Below are positions 1 through 7,496 of a stretch of 30,280 nucleotides of DNA, in pieces. Location: the NCBI GenBank assembly GCA_036384495.1, contig DASVMD010000067.1, positions 1 through 30,280 of the forward strand, given 5' to 3'. Under the pieces are notes generated by a model, which was given only the letters and a program-made list of their open reading frames with translations, was not told the DNA's origin and searched no databases. The stretch comes from JAQGHB01 sp036384495 (GTDB lineage: Bacteria > Patescibacteriota > Saccharimonadia > Saccharimonadales > UBA4665). The position numbers and the translations under genes are program-made. Positions within the stretch are counted from its first letter, which is position 1. Each line of letters starts with the position of its first letter.

Positions 1-147
1 CAGAGCCAGGAAACCGACGTTATGACGCGTCAAATCGTACTCCTTGCCGGGATTGCCAAGGCCCACCAGGAGCACGGTCTTGTTAAGCCCCACGGTGTAG
101 AACATCGTGGGATCACTTACTTGCGGTCGTCTTTGTAGCCATGCCAT
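1..147 (-). CDS. pth: Peptidyl-tRNA hydrolase, N-terminal part (cut by window edge)
   Basis: Only the first 49 codons are present; the gene runs off the left edge. The reverse frame contains VGLGNPGKEYDLTRHNVGF, the N-terminal signature of bacterial peptidyl-tRNA hydrolase, which frees tRNA from prematurely released peptidyl-tRNA in the cytoplasm. The His of TRHN and the Asn of GLGNPG are family active-site residues. Two in-frame ATGs are likely starts, at 147 and 105. I chose 147 because a GATACT hexamer lies exactly 6 nt upstream, the spacing seen at many starts in this window; neither ATG has a Shine-Dalgarno site. The gene is divergent from the Doc module. The family call is secure; the start is not. 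Confidence 0.86.
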   Translation of the reverse strand, partial: MAWLQRRPQVSDPTMFYTVGLNKTVLLVGLGNPGKEYDLTRHNVGFLAL

Positions 148-153
148 GCAAAC

Positions 154-159
154 AGTATC
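154..159 (-). promoter_or_regulatory. -10 element of pth, leaderless spacing
   Basis: The reverse strand reads GATACT, then 6 nt, then the ATG at 147. Transcription would start at or next to the start codon. No convincing -35 is visible. Confidence 0.45.
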
Positions 160-224
160 AGGGATCATCCCTCAAGAATCAAGCTAACCATTTTAATAGT
201 TATCGGTAATTACGCCAAGATTCA

Positions 225-233
225 TGCTACAAT
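225..233 (+). promoter_or_regulatory. Extended -10 of the Doc module
   Basis: The site reads TGCTACAAT, an extended -10 (TG-N-TACAAT). It ends 6 nt before the ATG of the 33-codon ORF, which predicts a leaderless mRNA for the toxin module. Confidence 0.55.
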
Positions 234-239
234 TAATGT

Positions 240-341
240 ATGAATAAGAAGCTTACTTACGTTAAAACTAGCGATAAAAAGCTGATGAAAAAGTTGGCCA
301 AAGATCTGAAGCCGGCCCTTATTTCTCTTTCTCAAAAGTAA
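240..341 (+). CDS. 33-residue basic ORF upstream of the Doc toxin, candidate mini-antitoxin or leader peptide
   Basis: A 33-codon ORF opens with MNKKLTYVKTSDKKLMKKLA and ends in SLSQK. It is Lys-rich (about one residue in three) and predicted helical. It starts 6 nt after an extended -10 box, and its TAA abuts the ATG of the downstream Doc-type gene with no spacer, so the two are very probably co-transcribed and translationally coupled. Phd, the usual Doc partner, is roughly twice this length: its N-terminal half binds DNA and its C-terminal tail inhibits Doc. This ORF is too short for both jobs and may be only the inhibitory part. I recognise no family by sequence; the antitoxin role is inferred from position. 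Confidence 0.55.
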   Translation: MNKKLTYVKTSDKKLMKKLAKDLKPALISLSQK

Positions 342-803
342 ATGGATATTCTTTTGCCCGATGAAGAATCGGTCATGCTTCTCCATGAAATGGTGTTAAT
401 GGTTTCGCCAGGTAAGGAGGGGGTGCACGACCGGAAGCTCATCATCGGTGCTATTCAGCGTCCTCAAACGTACACTCAGTACGTTGCGGATTATGATGTA
501 GATACTATATGCGCGTTATTGATTGACTCGCTTGCTCGTAACCATGCGTTCAAAGATGGCAATAAGCGAACCGCTCTTATGACGGCCATTTTTACCTACC
601 GAGTTAACAAGGTACATTTTAGAGCTACTCAGGAAATGAACATGGCTTTTGACAAGCTCATTATGAAAGTAGTTTTGAATAAGCCTAACATTGATGAAAT
701 TACCACTAATCTAAAAGAGATTCGACAAACTTACGAAGGTCAGGAACAAAGTTGGTACGAAATCTTAGCTGGTTATATTAGCGCAAAAATAAATCACGAT
801 TAG
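342..803 (+). CDS. doc: Doc-type Fic-fold toxin (death-on-curing family)
   Basis: The 153-residue protein carries HAFKDGNKRT at residues 68-77. This matches the Doc version of the Fic motif (HxFx[D/N]xNKR), not the HPFxxGNGR form of AMP transferases. Doc of phage P1 phosphorylates EF-Tu and stops translation; the active-site His and the nucleotide-binding Asn/Lys/Arg are all present. The rest is helical, as expected for the fold, and the length is close to the 126 residues of P1 Doc with a C-terminal extension. It follows the 33-codon ORF without a gap. Its stop overlaps the der stop by a few bases tail to tail, with no terminator between. The family is firm; the target is assumed from P1 Doc. 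Confidence 0.85.
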   Translation: MDILLPDEESVMLLHEMVLMVSPGKEGVHDRKLIIGAIQRPQTYTQYVADYDVDTICALLIDSLARNHAFKDGNKRTALMTAIFTYRVNKVHFRATQEMNMAFDKLIMKVVLNKPNIDEITTNLKEIRQTYEGQEQSWYEILAGYISAKINHD

Positions 804-2161
804 CTTGTAATTTCTTTGGTGGGGCTCTGCCCGTGCTTGTGCGTGACGTGCTTTTCGATAAACCAGAGTTGAACTGGCGTGCCTTCGTAGCCGTAGACTT
901 TGCGGAGGCGGGTTTCTAGATAGCGCTTGTAGCTCCAGTGGAGAAATTTGGTGTGGCTGCCAAAGATCTTGAAGGCGGGGATTGGATTGTCGGATTCTTG
1001 CACCATGTAGTTGAGCTTGGGCAGGCGGTTTTTGAGGCCGGCTGGCGGATGGGCGTCGAGTGCCTGGCGGAGCCATTTATTGAGGTCGCGGGTGGCGATG
1101 CGCTTGCTGCGTTGGAAGTCGATATCGAGCGCTAGGTCAAACAGCTTGGTGACGTTTTGACCGCTCACCGCGCTGGTGAAAATCAGTGGCGCCCACGGCA
1201 CAAAGTCATACTTGTGGGCGATTTGTGGTGCCAAGGCGTCACGTGTAAAGGCATCTTTGCCCTCGGCGACATCCCATTTGCTTACGACCAGCACCAGCCC
1301 CTTGCCCGCTTCTTTGACCATGCCGGCGATTTTTTGGTCGAGCTGTACGTTTAGCTCGTTGACATCCATGAGCATAAAGCAAACGTCGGCTTCCTCGATG
1401 GCGGCCAGTGCTCGGATAACGCTAAAGCGCTCGATTCCCACTTCGATTTTGCCACTGCGACGGATGCCGGCGGTGTCGAGGAGCTCGATTTCGCGGTCGT
1501 GGTAGCGCACCACCGTGCGGTTCACATCACGAGTGGTGCCGGCGCGATCGGCCACAATAGCCTGCTGGCGTTTGGCCAAGGTGTTAAACAGTTGGGATTT
1601 GCCGACGTTTGGGCGACCGACAATGGCGATTTTAAGGCGGTCATCGTCATCGGCTTGCACAACGCTTGGGATAATGCCAAGAAGTGTGTCTAGCAGCTGT
1701 TCTATGCCCTTCTGCTGCGTGGTGGAGGTTCGGATGATCGGTTTTATGCCAAGGCGATCAAAGCCGCTTAAATCGTGCCCTTTGGCCTTGTCGAGCTTGT
1801 TGATAACCAAAAAGACTGGCTTGCGTGACTTGAGCGCCATTTTGGCCACGCGCCGATCCTCTTCGGTAATCGGCACATTTGCTTCTACGAGAACCCAGAT
1901 CACGTCGGCGCTATCGGCGGCCTGGGTGATCTGTTCCTGAATCGTAAATTCAAAGTCATCTTCCGGGTCTTTGATGCCGGCGGTATCGACCAGCCAAAAG
2001 TTCTGCTCTTTGTATTCGGCTTTGGCGGCGATGCTGTCACGGGTGGTGCCGGCTTCGCGGGCAACGATGGCTTCGCGCCGATCGAGGATGGCATTAAACA
2101 AGCTGGACTTGCCAACATTCGCTCGACCTACAATTGCCACAATCGGTAACTTTTTTGCCAT
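800..2161 (-). CDS. der: Ribosome-associated GTPase Der (EngA)
   Basis: This 453-residue protein has the double GTPase layout unique to Der. The first P-loop is GRANVGKSS at residues 12-20 with DTAG and NKLD. The second is GRPNVGKS near residue 182 with DTAG and SKWD. A C-terminal KH-like domain (about 350-440) binds rRNA. Der is needed for late 50S assembly. The second G4 motif has Ser in place of Asn (SKWD for NKWD), a small deviation. The ATG at 2161 places the P-loop at the normal distance. A TGT-TATACT box lies 9 nt upstream and no Shine-Dalgarno site is seen. It converges on the Doc gene and overlaps it by 4 bp. Confidence 0.96.
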   Translation of the reverse strand: MAKKLPIVAIVGRANVGKSSLFNAILDRREAIVAREAGTTRDSIAAKAEYKEQNFWLVDTAGIKDPEDDFEFTIQEQITQAADSADVIWVLVEANVPITEEDRRVAKMALKSRKPVFLVINKLDKAKGHDLSGFDRLGIKPIIRTSTTQQKGIEQLLDTLLGIIPSVVQADDDDRLKIAIVGRPNVGKSQLFNTLAKRQQAIVADRAGTTRDVNRTVVRYHDREIELLDTAGIRRSGKIEVGIERFSVIRALAAIEEADVCFMLMDVNELNVQLDQKIAGMVKEAGKGLVLVVSKWDVAEGKDAFTRDALAPQIAHKYDFVPWAPLIFTSAVSGQNVTKLFDLALDIDFQRSKRIATRDLNKWLRQALDAHPPAGLKNRLPKLNYMVQESDNPIPAFKIFGSHTKFLHWSYKRYLETRLRKVYGYEGTPVQLWFIEKHVTHKHGQSPTKEITS

Positions 2162-2170
2162 ATTCCCTAC

Positions 2171-2179
2171 AGTATAACA
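2171..2179 (-). promoter_or_regulatory. Extended -10 of der
   Basis: The reverse strand reads TGTTATACT, 9 nt before the der ATG, which predicts a leader of only a few bases. Confidence 0.5.
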
Positions 2180-2190
2180 GATAAGCGGTC

Positions 2191-2209
2191 TTGACGGAAG
2201 TGGTATAAT
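2191..2209 (+). promoter_or_regulatory. Promoter of the HExxH-motif gene
   Basis: TGGTATAAT at 2201-2209 is a near-perfect extended -10. TTGACG at 2191-2196 is only 7 nt upstream, too close to act as its normal -35. Transcription should begin near 2216, about 10 nt before the ATG at 2227. Confidence 0.6.
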
Positions 2210-2226
2210 ATATTACTCTAAATATC

Positions 2227-3117
2227 ATGCTTTTTCGACCAAACCGCGAGATGCGCGAACGCGCTCAGTATCTTGAGAGTCTACAGGCACAAACACTGGA
2301 AACATTCCAATGGAAAGAGACTCGGGCCATGTTGGCTCCTGAGCACATCGCCGCTTTTACTCGCATAATCAATGGCTTGTACATTCCAAATATAAAGGAT
2401 GGTCTCGCGACTAAGCCCAAAAAGATACCTTCGGATTATCCGACGCCTACCATTCCCCTGCGTGAAAGTGAGCTGGTGGTTGCTGAGCCCCGTTTTCGTG
2501 TGATGAACAGCTTTCAAGAGCACGCGGTTCAGAGGGCTTTGGCGGGCTGGAGTGGCAATACATTGAGCGAGACTGAGAAAGCTCAATTTGTTGATAAGAT
2601 TAACGCTGAGATGTTAGGCATTCCCTTGCCACTCACTATCACTGCAACTCACAATTCTCCGGCAAGCGTCAACAGCCTTTGTGCAAGTGTGCCAATTGAT
2701 CCTACCCAATTCCCTCATATCGGGAAGACTGCTCACAGATTATTCCGTGGACAGCCCATATTACAGTTAACTCAAAGCAAAGAGGTGCATCCACAAGATC
2801 CTCCAATTCTGATTCACGAAGCTCAACATGTTATTCAGGGTAACAGCCAGCCCATATTAAACGCTTCTCGAAAAAAAGCCCAGGAACAGTTTTATCGAAA
2901 TGAGCTGGAGGCGTACTATATTGGGTTTACGTATGGGGCCGCATTATATGGAAGCGCAGATCCGCGATTTGCTGATAACGCAGATGTCTTGAACGGTGCA
3001 AGCGTCGAACTTCTTAGGCGGGAGCATCAGAACCCCGCTGACCCATTTTTTCCTACTAAGGCACTTATCCAGGCTTTAGAGGGGCGTGGACTCGATAGCA
3101 TCGTTACAAAGGCTTAA
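2227..3117 (+). CDS. Hypothetical protein with an HExxH motif, putative zinc metallopeptidase
   Basis: This 296-residue cytoplasmic protein has no signal peptide or membrane segment. It carries LIHEAQHVIQ in its last third, followed about 30 residues later by RNELEAYYIG. A helix-borne HExxH with a downstream Glu-containing helix is the zinc-site layout of gluzincin-type peptidases, with the two His and a Glu as ligands. The N-terminal half is helical and unlike any family I know. The gene is monocistronic with its own extended -10 and ends 3 bp from the convergent rluB stop. I cannot name the family; peptidase activity is inferred from the motif alone. Confidence 0.6.
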   Translation: MLFRPNREMRERAQYLESLQAQTLETFQWKETRAMLAPEHIAAFTRIINGLYIPNIKDGLATKPKKIPSDYPTPTIPLRESELVVAEPRFRVMNSFQEHAVQRALAGWSGNTLSETEKAQFVDKINAEMLGIPLPLTITATHNSPASVNSLCASVPIDPTQFPHIGKTAHRLFRGQPILQLTQSKEVHPQDPPILIHEAQHVIQGNSQPILNASRKKAQEQFYRNELEAYYIGFTYGAALYGSADPRFADNADVLNGASVELLRREHQNPADPFFPTKALIQALEGRGLDSIVTKA

Positions 3118-3120
3118 CAA

Positions 3121-3786
3121 TCAGTTAATAATACTGAACCGTTGAGTGGCCGCGATTTGGCTCAAGGAGTACGGCCCGAAATGCGTGCGGTGCAGCTTGG
3201 TGACTTTGTACCCCAGCGCTTCAAACGTCCGGCGGATTTGGCGGTTGCGGCCTTCGTGCATGGTAACGCGAAGCTGACGGCCTTGGTCATCGATTTTTTC
3301 GAGACCGAGCTGGCTGACACCGTCTTCTAGTTTGATGCCGTGATCGCTGATCATCTGCTGGTGTAGAGGCTGCAGCGGCTTATCGAGCGTGATCTCGTAG
3401 ACCTTGGTTTTGCTGTAGCGTGGGTGGGTCAGCTCGTTTGCGAGGTCGCCGTCATTGGTCAGGAGCAGTAACCCGGAAGAGTCTTTGTCGAGCCGGCCGA
3501 CGGCTTTCAAGTGCTGGTATTCCTCCGGCAACAAGGAGTATACAGTTGGCGCGCCCTGCCCGTTGCGCGAGACCACGTAGCCGACCGGTTTGTTGATCAT
3601 AATAGTGACTGTTTCGGGCGCTCTTAACAGGGGTTGGTTGTCAAGGGTCACAACGTCGGTGTCGCCTACCTGGTCGCCGAGCTGAATTGGCTTGCCATTG
3701 AGTGCTACCCTGCCTTCGGCTATGGCGGCATCGGCGGCGCGGCGGCTCATGCCGGTGGCGGAGGCCACAAATTTATTGATTCGCAT
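3121..3786 (-). CDS. rluB: 23S rRNA pseudouridine synthase, RsuA/RluB family
   Basis: The 221-residue protein starts with an S4 RNA-binding domain (residues 1-60, with the typical MRINKFVASATGMSRRAADAA start). A RsuA/RluB/E/F-type catalytic domain follows. The motif GRLDKDSSGLLLLTNDGDL holds the catalytic Asp at residue 100, and MHEGRNRQIRRTFEALG is the conserved C-terminal motif. It isomerises uridine to pseudouridine in rRNA. RluB (23S U2605) is the commonest member in small genomes, but RsuA or RluE/F specificity cannot be excluded. TATACT lies 6 nt before the ATG. It starts only 14 bp beyond the end of the response-regulator gene. Confidence 0.9.
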   Translation of the reverse strand: MRINKFVASATGMSRRAADAAIAEGRVALNGKPIQLGDQVGDTDVVTLDNQPLLRAPETVTIMINKPVGYVVSRNGQGAPTVYSLLPEEYQHLKAVGRLDKDSSGLLLLTNDGDLANELTHPRYSKTKVYEITLDKPLQPLHQQMISDHGIKLEDGVSQLGLEKIDDQGRQLRVTMHEGRNRQIRRTFEALGYKVTKLHRTHFGPYSLSQIAATQRFSIIN

Positions 3787-3792
3787 AGCTAC

Positions 3793-3798
3793 AGTATA
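3793..3798 (-). promoter_or_regulatory. -10 element of rluB, leaderless spacing
   Basis: TATACT on the reverse strand lies 6 nt before the rluB ATG. It sits between rluB and the end of the response-regulator gene, so rluB has its own promoter. Confidence 0.55.
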
Positions 3799-3800
3799 GC

Positions 3801-5141
3801 TTAGAGCGCGATACTGTTAGGATCGGGAGGCGCGGCAGGCTTGTCGTCAACTTTTTGCTGCGTAGCGGCAAAATCGGTGGCCGCGGCAGGCGCTGGAGCG
3901 CTGGCCAAAGGTGTTGGCTGGGCGCCTGCGCCGGTATCAACCACGGCTGTTGGTGGAGGTGGCGGCGCGGCGGCTGCTTGCTTAGCTTCTTCGAGTGCGA
4001 GTAGCGTTTGAATATCTTTTTTAGGATTTTCGTCGACAATTGGCGAAATCACCTTTTTATTGGCGATGGGGACGCTGCCGCTTGGCGAATCTTGGGACTC
4101 TTCGTCTGGCTCGGGTAGCGGCGCCGGAGTGGTCGTAGGGGTGATGACTTTTGACTCGTCATCTTCCGGTGCTTCGGGTGCGCTGGTGGGCGTAACAACG
4201 GGCGTGTCGGTTTTGCTGGTGGCGTCATCTGATTTGGCCTTGGTGTCGCCGATGAGCGTGTCGACGGCTTTTGACATCAGGGCGTCATCTTTGAGGGCGT
4301 TAGCGGCGACTTCTTCGGGAGTTGGCGCGGCTGGCTCTGTTGATGGTGTAGTTGATGGGCTCGGCGCATCAGAGGTGGCGCCGGCCACGAAATCTTCTAT
4401 TTTGGCTTCGACGTCGGCTTCTTCTTGAGCCTTGGACTCGGCAATGTTATCTGTTACAGGGGTGGCTGGCGGCGTCGGGTTGCTGACTGGATCCGTAGGC
4501 GTTGGGGTTGGATCAGGAGCAACAGCTGGAGCGGGCTCGGGGGGGGTTACTGGCTCTGGCACTGGTGCAGGAGCTGGTGCGCTGGCGGGTTCTGCTGGTG
4601 CCGGTGCAGGTGCGGCAACTGGTTCAGCTGGTGTAGCTGGAGGTGTAGCAACTGGTTCGGGCGCCGGAACTGCTGCAGGCGTGGTTGCTGCAGGAGCTGC
4701 CGTATCGGTGGCGGGCGTTGGGGCCGGAGTAGTAGCTGCTGGCGTATCTGTGGCCGGCGCTGGCGCGGCGGTGCCATCTTGTAGTAGCTCGTGGGCTACG
4801 TTCACGATATCTTCCAGGGTGACCTGGGATTTTACCAGATACCGGTCGGCACCCAGTTTGTCGGCGCGGACTTGGTCGTCGCTTTGGCCGAGGGCGGTGA
4901 GCATAATTACCTTTACGGCCTTGAGTTCTTCGGTGTTGCGCAGTATGTCGAGCATTTCAAAGCCGCTGATTTTGGGCATCATAACGTCGGAAATGATCAG
5001 ATCGGGTTTTTGGGCTTTGGCGACCACCAGGGCTTCTTCGCCGTCTTTGGCTGAGATGATGTCGTAGCCTTCGGCTTTGAGTCGCGCCTCGTAGATTTCG
5101 CGGAGGTTGTTATCGTCTTCGACCAGCATTACTTTTGGCAT
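3801..5141 (-). CDS. Response regulator with a receiver domain and a long Pro/Ala/Thr-rich C-terminal tail
   Basis: Residues 1-120 form a complete CheY-type receiver: acidic pair D9/D10, phospho-acceptor D52 in the SDVMMPKISG context, T82 and K104. No output domain follows. From about residue 124 to 446 the chain is low complexity, first almost only Ala, Pro, Thr, Val and Glu, then more acidic (Asp, Ser, Glu, Lys). The tail is probably disordered and could act as a spacer or scaffold. AAAGGA lies 6 nt before the ATG, a Shine-Dalgarno site fitting a second gene of an operon. The kinase gene is 48 bp upstream and its likely partner. No DNA-binding domain is visible, so a protein-protein output is inferred. 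Confidence 0.88.
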   Translation of the reverse strand: MPKVMLVEDDNNLREIYEARLKAEGYDIISAKDGEEALVVAKAQKPDLIISDVMMPKISGFEMLDILRNTEELKAVKVIMLTALGQSDDQVRADKLGADRYLVKSQVTLEDIVNVAHELLQDGTAAPAPATDTPAATTPAPTPATDTAAPAATTPAAVPAPEPVATPPATPAEPVAAPAPAPAEPASAPAPAPVPEPVTPPEPAPAVAPDPTPTPTDPVSNPTPPATPVTDNIAESKAQEEADVEAKIEDFVAGATSDAPSPSTTPSTEPAAPTPEEVAANALKDDALMSKAVDTLIGDTKAKSDDATSKTDTPVVTPTSAPEAPEDDESKVITPTTTPAPLPEPDEESQDSPSGSVPIANKKVISPIVDENPKKDIQTLLALEEAKQAAAAPPPPPTAVVDTGAGAQPTPLASAPAPAAATDFAATQQKVDDKPAAPPDPNSIAL

Positions 5142-5189
5142 GGGATTTCCTTTGGTTTTATGCTTATGCTTGGGGTTGATTTCATTGTA

Positions 5190-6455
5190 TCACGGAGAGG
5201 CTAAAGAGTTAATGGGCGCCAGTTCGGTGTCGCTGTCGGTGTTGGCTTGCAGTTCGGTGGCCTTTTGGGCGCTGAGTCGAGGTAGATTTATGTAAAAGCT
5301 ACTGCCCTTGCCCAGCTCACTCTCTACCCAGATACGGCCGCCGTATAGCTCGACGATTTTACGGGTAATGAACAGGCCGAGGCCGGTGCCACCGATGGTG
5401 CGGGTGGCGGAATTATCGACTCGGTAGAACTTTTGGAACAGATGTGGCACATCTTCGGCCGGAATGCCGGGGCCGGTGTCGGCGATGTAGCACTGCACCA
5501 CTTGCTCGTCACCGGTGAGGCCGACAGTGATTTTACCCTCCGGCGTGTATTTAACGGCGTTATCGAACAGATTGGTGAGGGCTTCGCGGAGGCGGTCGGG
5601 ATCGACGTAGGCGTAGTAAATGGGGCTGATCACCTTTTCGCCCTTGGTGGCCTGCGTGGCGTTGATGGTGCTGCCGCTGGAACCATGCTTGAACTCCAAT
5701 TGCAGGCCTTTTTTGTCGGCCGAGAAACGGAGGTCGTTGACCAGTTGTTCGGCAAAGCTGCCCATATCGACCACTTTGGGGTGGCTGGTCAGGCGGCCAT
5801 CTTCGGCTTTGGCGCTGGTGAGCAGATCCTGGAAGAGTTGGCCGAGGTGTTGGGTGGAGGTGTGGGCTTTTTCAAGGTAATCGCGGGCCCGGTTGTCGAT
5901 GGTGGCTACCTTATCATTCAGCGCCAGCGCCAGGTAACCTTCGATCGCTGCCACCGGTGTGCGCATTTCGTGGCTGGCGGTGCTAATGAAGTCGGCACGC
6001 TGTTTTTCCTCGGCACGCTCTTCGGCGACGTCGCGGAAAACGGCCACCGCGGCCGTTACTTGTTTCTCGGTGTTCATCAGGGGTGAGAGGCTGAGGCTGA
6101 GGGGGATTTGCTTGCCTTCGCGGTTGACCAAAAAGGTGTTGTTATCGTGCAGTGGCTGATCTGATTGAAAGACCTTTTGGAAAGGATTATCCCCCTGCGC
6201 AAGGGCCTCGCCCTTTTCGTTGACCAGTTTCATGACGCTCTGCACGCTAATTCCGGTGGCTTCGTCCACCGGCCAGCCGCAGATGGCGCTGGCGCTGGGG
6301 TTGAGGAGCTGCACGGTCATCTGGTCGTCAATGAGGATAACGCCGTCGCCAATGCTGTTAATAATCACCTCAAAGCGGCGTTTTTCATCGGCCAGATCAC
6401 CGGTGAGACGCTGATTGGTCTGCGGTTTTGATTTTCCGAAGCCCAACATCAGCAA
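5190..6455 (-). CDS. Soluble PAS-containing sensor histidine kinase
   Basis: The protein has about 420 residues and no transmembrane segment. A PAS domain covers about residues 25-150 (FEVIINSIGDGVILIDDQMT and following). The dimerisation/phosphoacceptor domain has SHEMRTPVAAIEG. The HATPase domain has the N box (LFDNAVKY), G1 (DTGPGIP) and G2 (GGTGLGLF). It should autophosphorylate on the His of SHEMR and pass phosphate to the receiver encoded just downstream. The start is uncertain: TTG at 6455 has GAGG 7 nt upstream, while ATG at 6449 has it 13 nt upstream, so I favour TTG. A conventional promoter lies about 75 bp upstream. With no membrane anchor the stimulus is probably cytoplasmic. Confidence 0.92.
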   Translation of the reverse strand: MLMLGFGKSKPQTNQRLTGDLADEKRRFEVIINSIGDGVILIDDQMTVQLLNPSASAICGWPVDEATGISVQSVMKLVNEKGEALAQGDNPFQKVFQSDQPLHDNNTFLVNREGKQIPLSLSLSPLMNTEKQVTAAVAVFRDVAEERAEEKQRADFISTASHEMRTPVAAIEGYLALALNDKVATIDNRARDYLEKAHTSTQHLGQLFQDLLTSAKAEDGRLTSHPKVVDMGSFAEQLVNDLRFSADKKGLQLEFKHGSSGSTINATQATKGEKVISPIYYAYVDPDRLREALTNLFDNAVKYTPEGKITVGLTGDEQVVQCYIADTGPGIPAEDVPHLFQKFYRVDNSATRTIGGTGLGLFITRKIVELYGGRIWVESELGKGSSFYINLPRLSAQKATELQANTDSDTELAPINSLASP

Positions 6456-6529
6456 TACCCCGCCTCTCGCCAGGCCCGCCCGCTAACGATGTTTTTGCTA
6501 TCTGTTGGCATATACAATGACTCCCTTGT

Positions 6530-6558
6530 ATTATCGGGGTTTTGGGGTCGGATTGCAA
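6530..6558 (-). promoter_or_regulatory. Promoter of the kinase/response-regulator operon
   Basis: On the reverse strand TTGCAA (6558-6553) is followed by exactly 17 nt and GATAAT (6535-6530). This is a conventional -35/-10 pair. It gives a leader of about 70 nt before the kinase start, which has a Shine-Dalgarno site. Confidence 0.6.
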
Positions 6559-6577
6559 TGTCCTTATGGTTATGGCG

Positions 6578-7429
6578 TTAGCCTACCAGTACCGGTGGGC
6601 CATTTTTGGATCTTTCAAAAAGTTCCCGGAGCGGCAAGCCTACTTCTGTAATAGGGCTGCCCCTGTCGCTACCGGAAAACGTAACATATTGCCTGACGTT
6701 TCTGATTTGCTCCGAGGTATGTTTTGCCTCTCTTCTCTCTGATCGTGGCAATCCAAATTTACGATGAGCGAGCTGGATGTATAGCATTTGTAGCCACAAA
6801 AGCGTGTTGTCGGCTTCGTTGGACTGCATGAGCACCGATACATCCAGGAGCTGCTCAAGTGTTGCGGCTAGTCCCACTGCGGCATCGGCAGATGGCCGCG
6901 GACTTTTACGCCGTAGCCTGTAGGCGGGATACTCTGTGTCTTCGGCAGTGCCGCCGGTGTAGCTAAAGGCAAAGCTATTTGCAAGCCGCAGCACGGGGTG
7001 CATACCGCCATCCAGTACTGGCTTTGCAAATTTATTTTGGGCCTGCGAGAGTCGGGTGCGGTTCGTAAGTACGCTGGAGACAGCGCTGAGTACAAGGTCT
7101 GGGCTTTCTAGCAGCCGATACTCCTTGGCGGCGGTGGATTGTGCCGCAATCAGACTCTGGGTATCCCCGCCCTGACTGAATGCCCCAATGGCCTCCTCGG
7201 CATAGGCGGCGGCTTCCGAATGGTTGCCGATTTCATGCTCAATACCGGACATTTCCATGACGATTGTGCCGAAACGGTTATGATTGCGGCTTCGATCGGC
7301 CGCGAAGGCCTGTTGCTGGAGGAATATGAGCCGATCAATGGGCCCGTCTGCGTTCCACGGCTCGGCATCGAGAATTTTAATATCTGCTGCGTAGCTGGCC
7401 GATGGCCTGAGATTTTCGGGGCTGGTCAT
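6578..7429 (-). CDS. Hypothetical helical protein, possibly TPR-like
   Basis: This 283-residue soluble protein is mainly alpha-helical and rich in Ala, Ser and Arg. Helix pairs such as GNHSEAAAYAEEAIGAFSQGG (split over residues 68-88) recall a tetratricopeptide hairpin, but no repeat series is clear enough to name the family. No catalytic motif, signal peptide or membrane segment is visible. Only a weak -10-like hexamer (TAAGCT, 6 nt before the ATG) is present. It diverges from the PQ-loop-like gene across a 67-bp spacer, and its 3' end faces the kinase promoter. I do not recognise it; a protein-interaction role is only a guess. Confidence 0.6.
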   Translation of the reverse strand: MTSPENLRPSASYAADIKILDAEPWNADGPIDRLIFLQQQAFAADRSRNHNRFGTIVMEMSGIEHEIGNHSEAAAYAEEAIGAFSQGGDTQSLIAAQSTAAKEYRLLESPDLVLSAVSSVLTNRTRLSQAQNKFAKPVLDGGMHPVLRLANSFAFSYTGGTAEDTEYPAYRLRRKSPRPSADAAVGLAATLEQLLDVSVLMQSNEADNTLLWLQMLYIQLAHRKFGLPRSERREAKHTSEQIRNVRQYVTFSGSDRGSPITEVGLPLRELFERSKNGPPVLVG

Positions 7430-7481
7430 ATTTTTAGCTTATCTGAGGATTTGCGGTGGAGCAAGCATGAGCATAACGCTA

Positions 7482-7490
7482 TGCTATCAT
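7482..7490 (+). promoter_or_regulatory. Extended -10 of the PQ-loop-like gene
   Basis: TGCTATCAT ends 6 nt before the ATG at 7497. It decides that start against an in-frame ATG at 7467, which lies upstream of the promoter. Confidence 0.6.
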
Positions 7491-7496
7491 GATCAT

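Noticed and set aside
4432..5067. Long Gly/Ala/Val-rich forward ORF.
   Set aside because: It is the antisense shadow of the Pro/Ala-rich tail and receiver of the response regulator, with no promoter or start signal.
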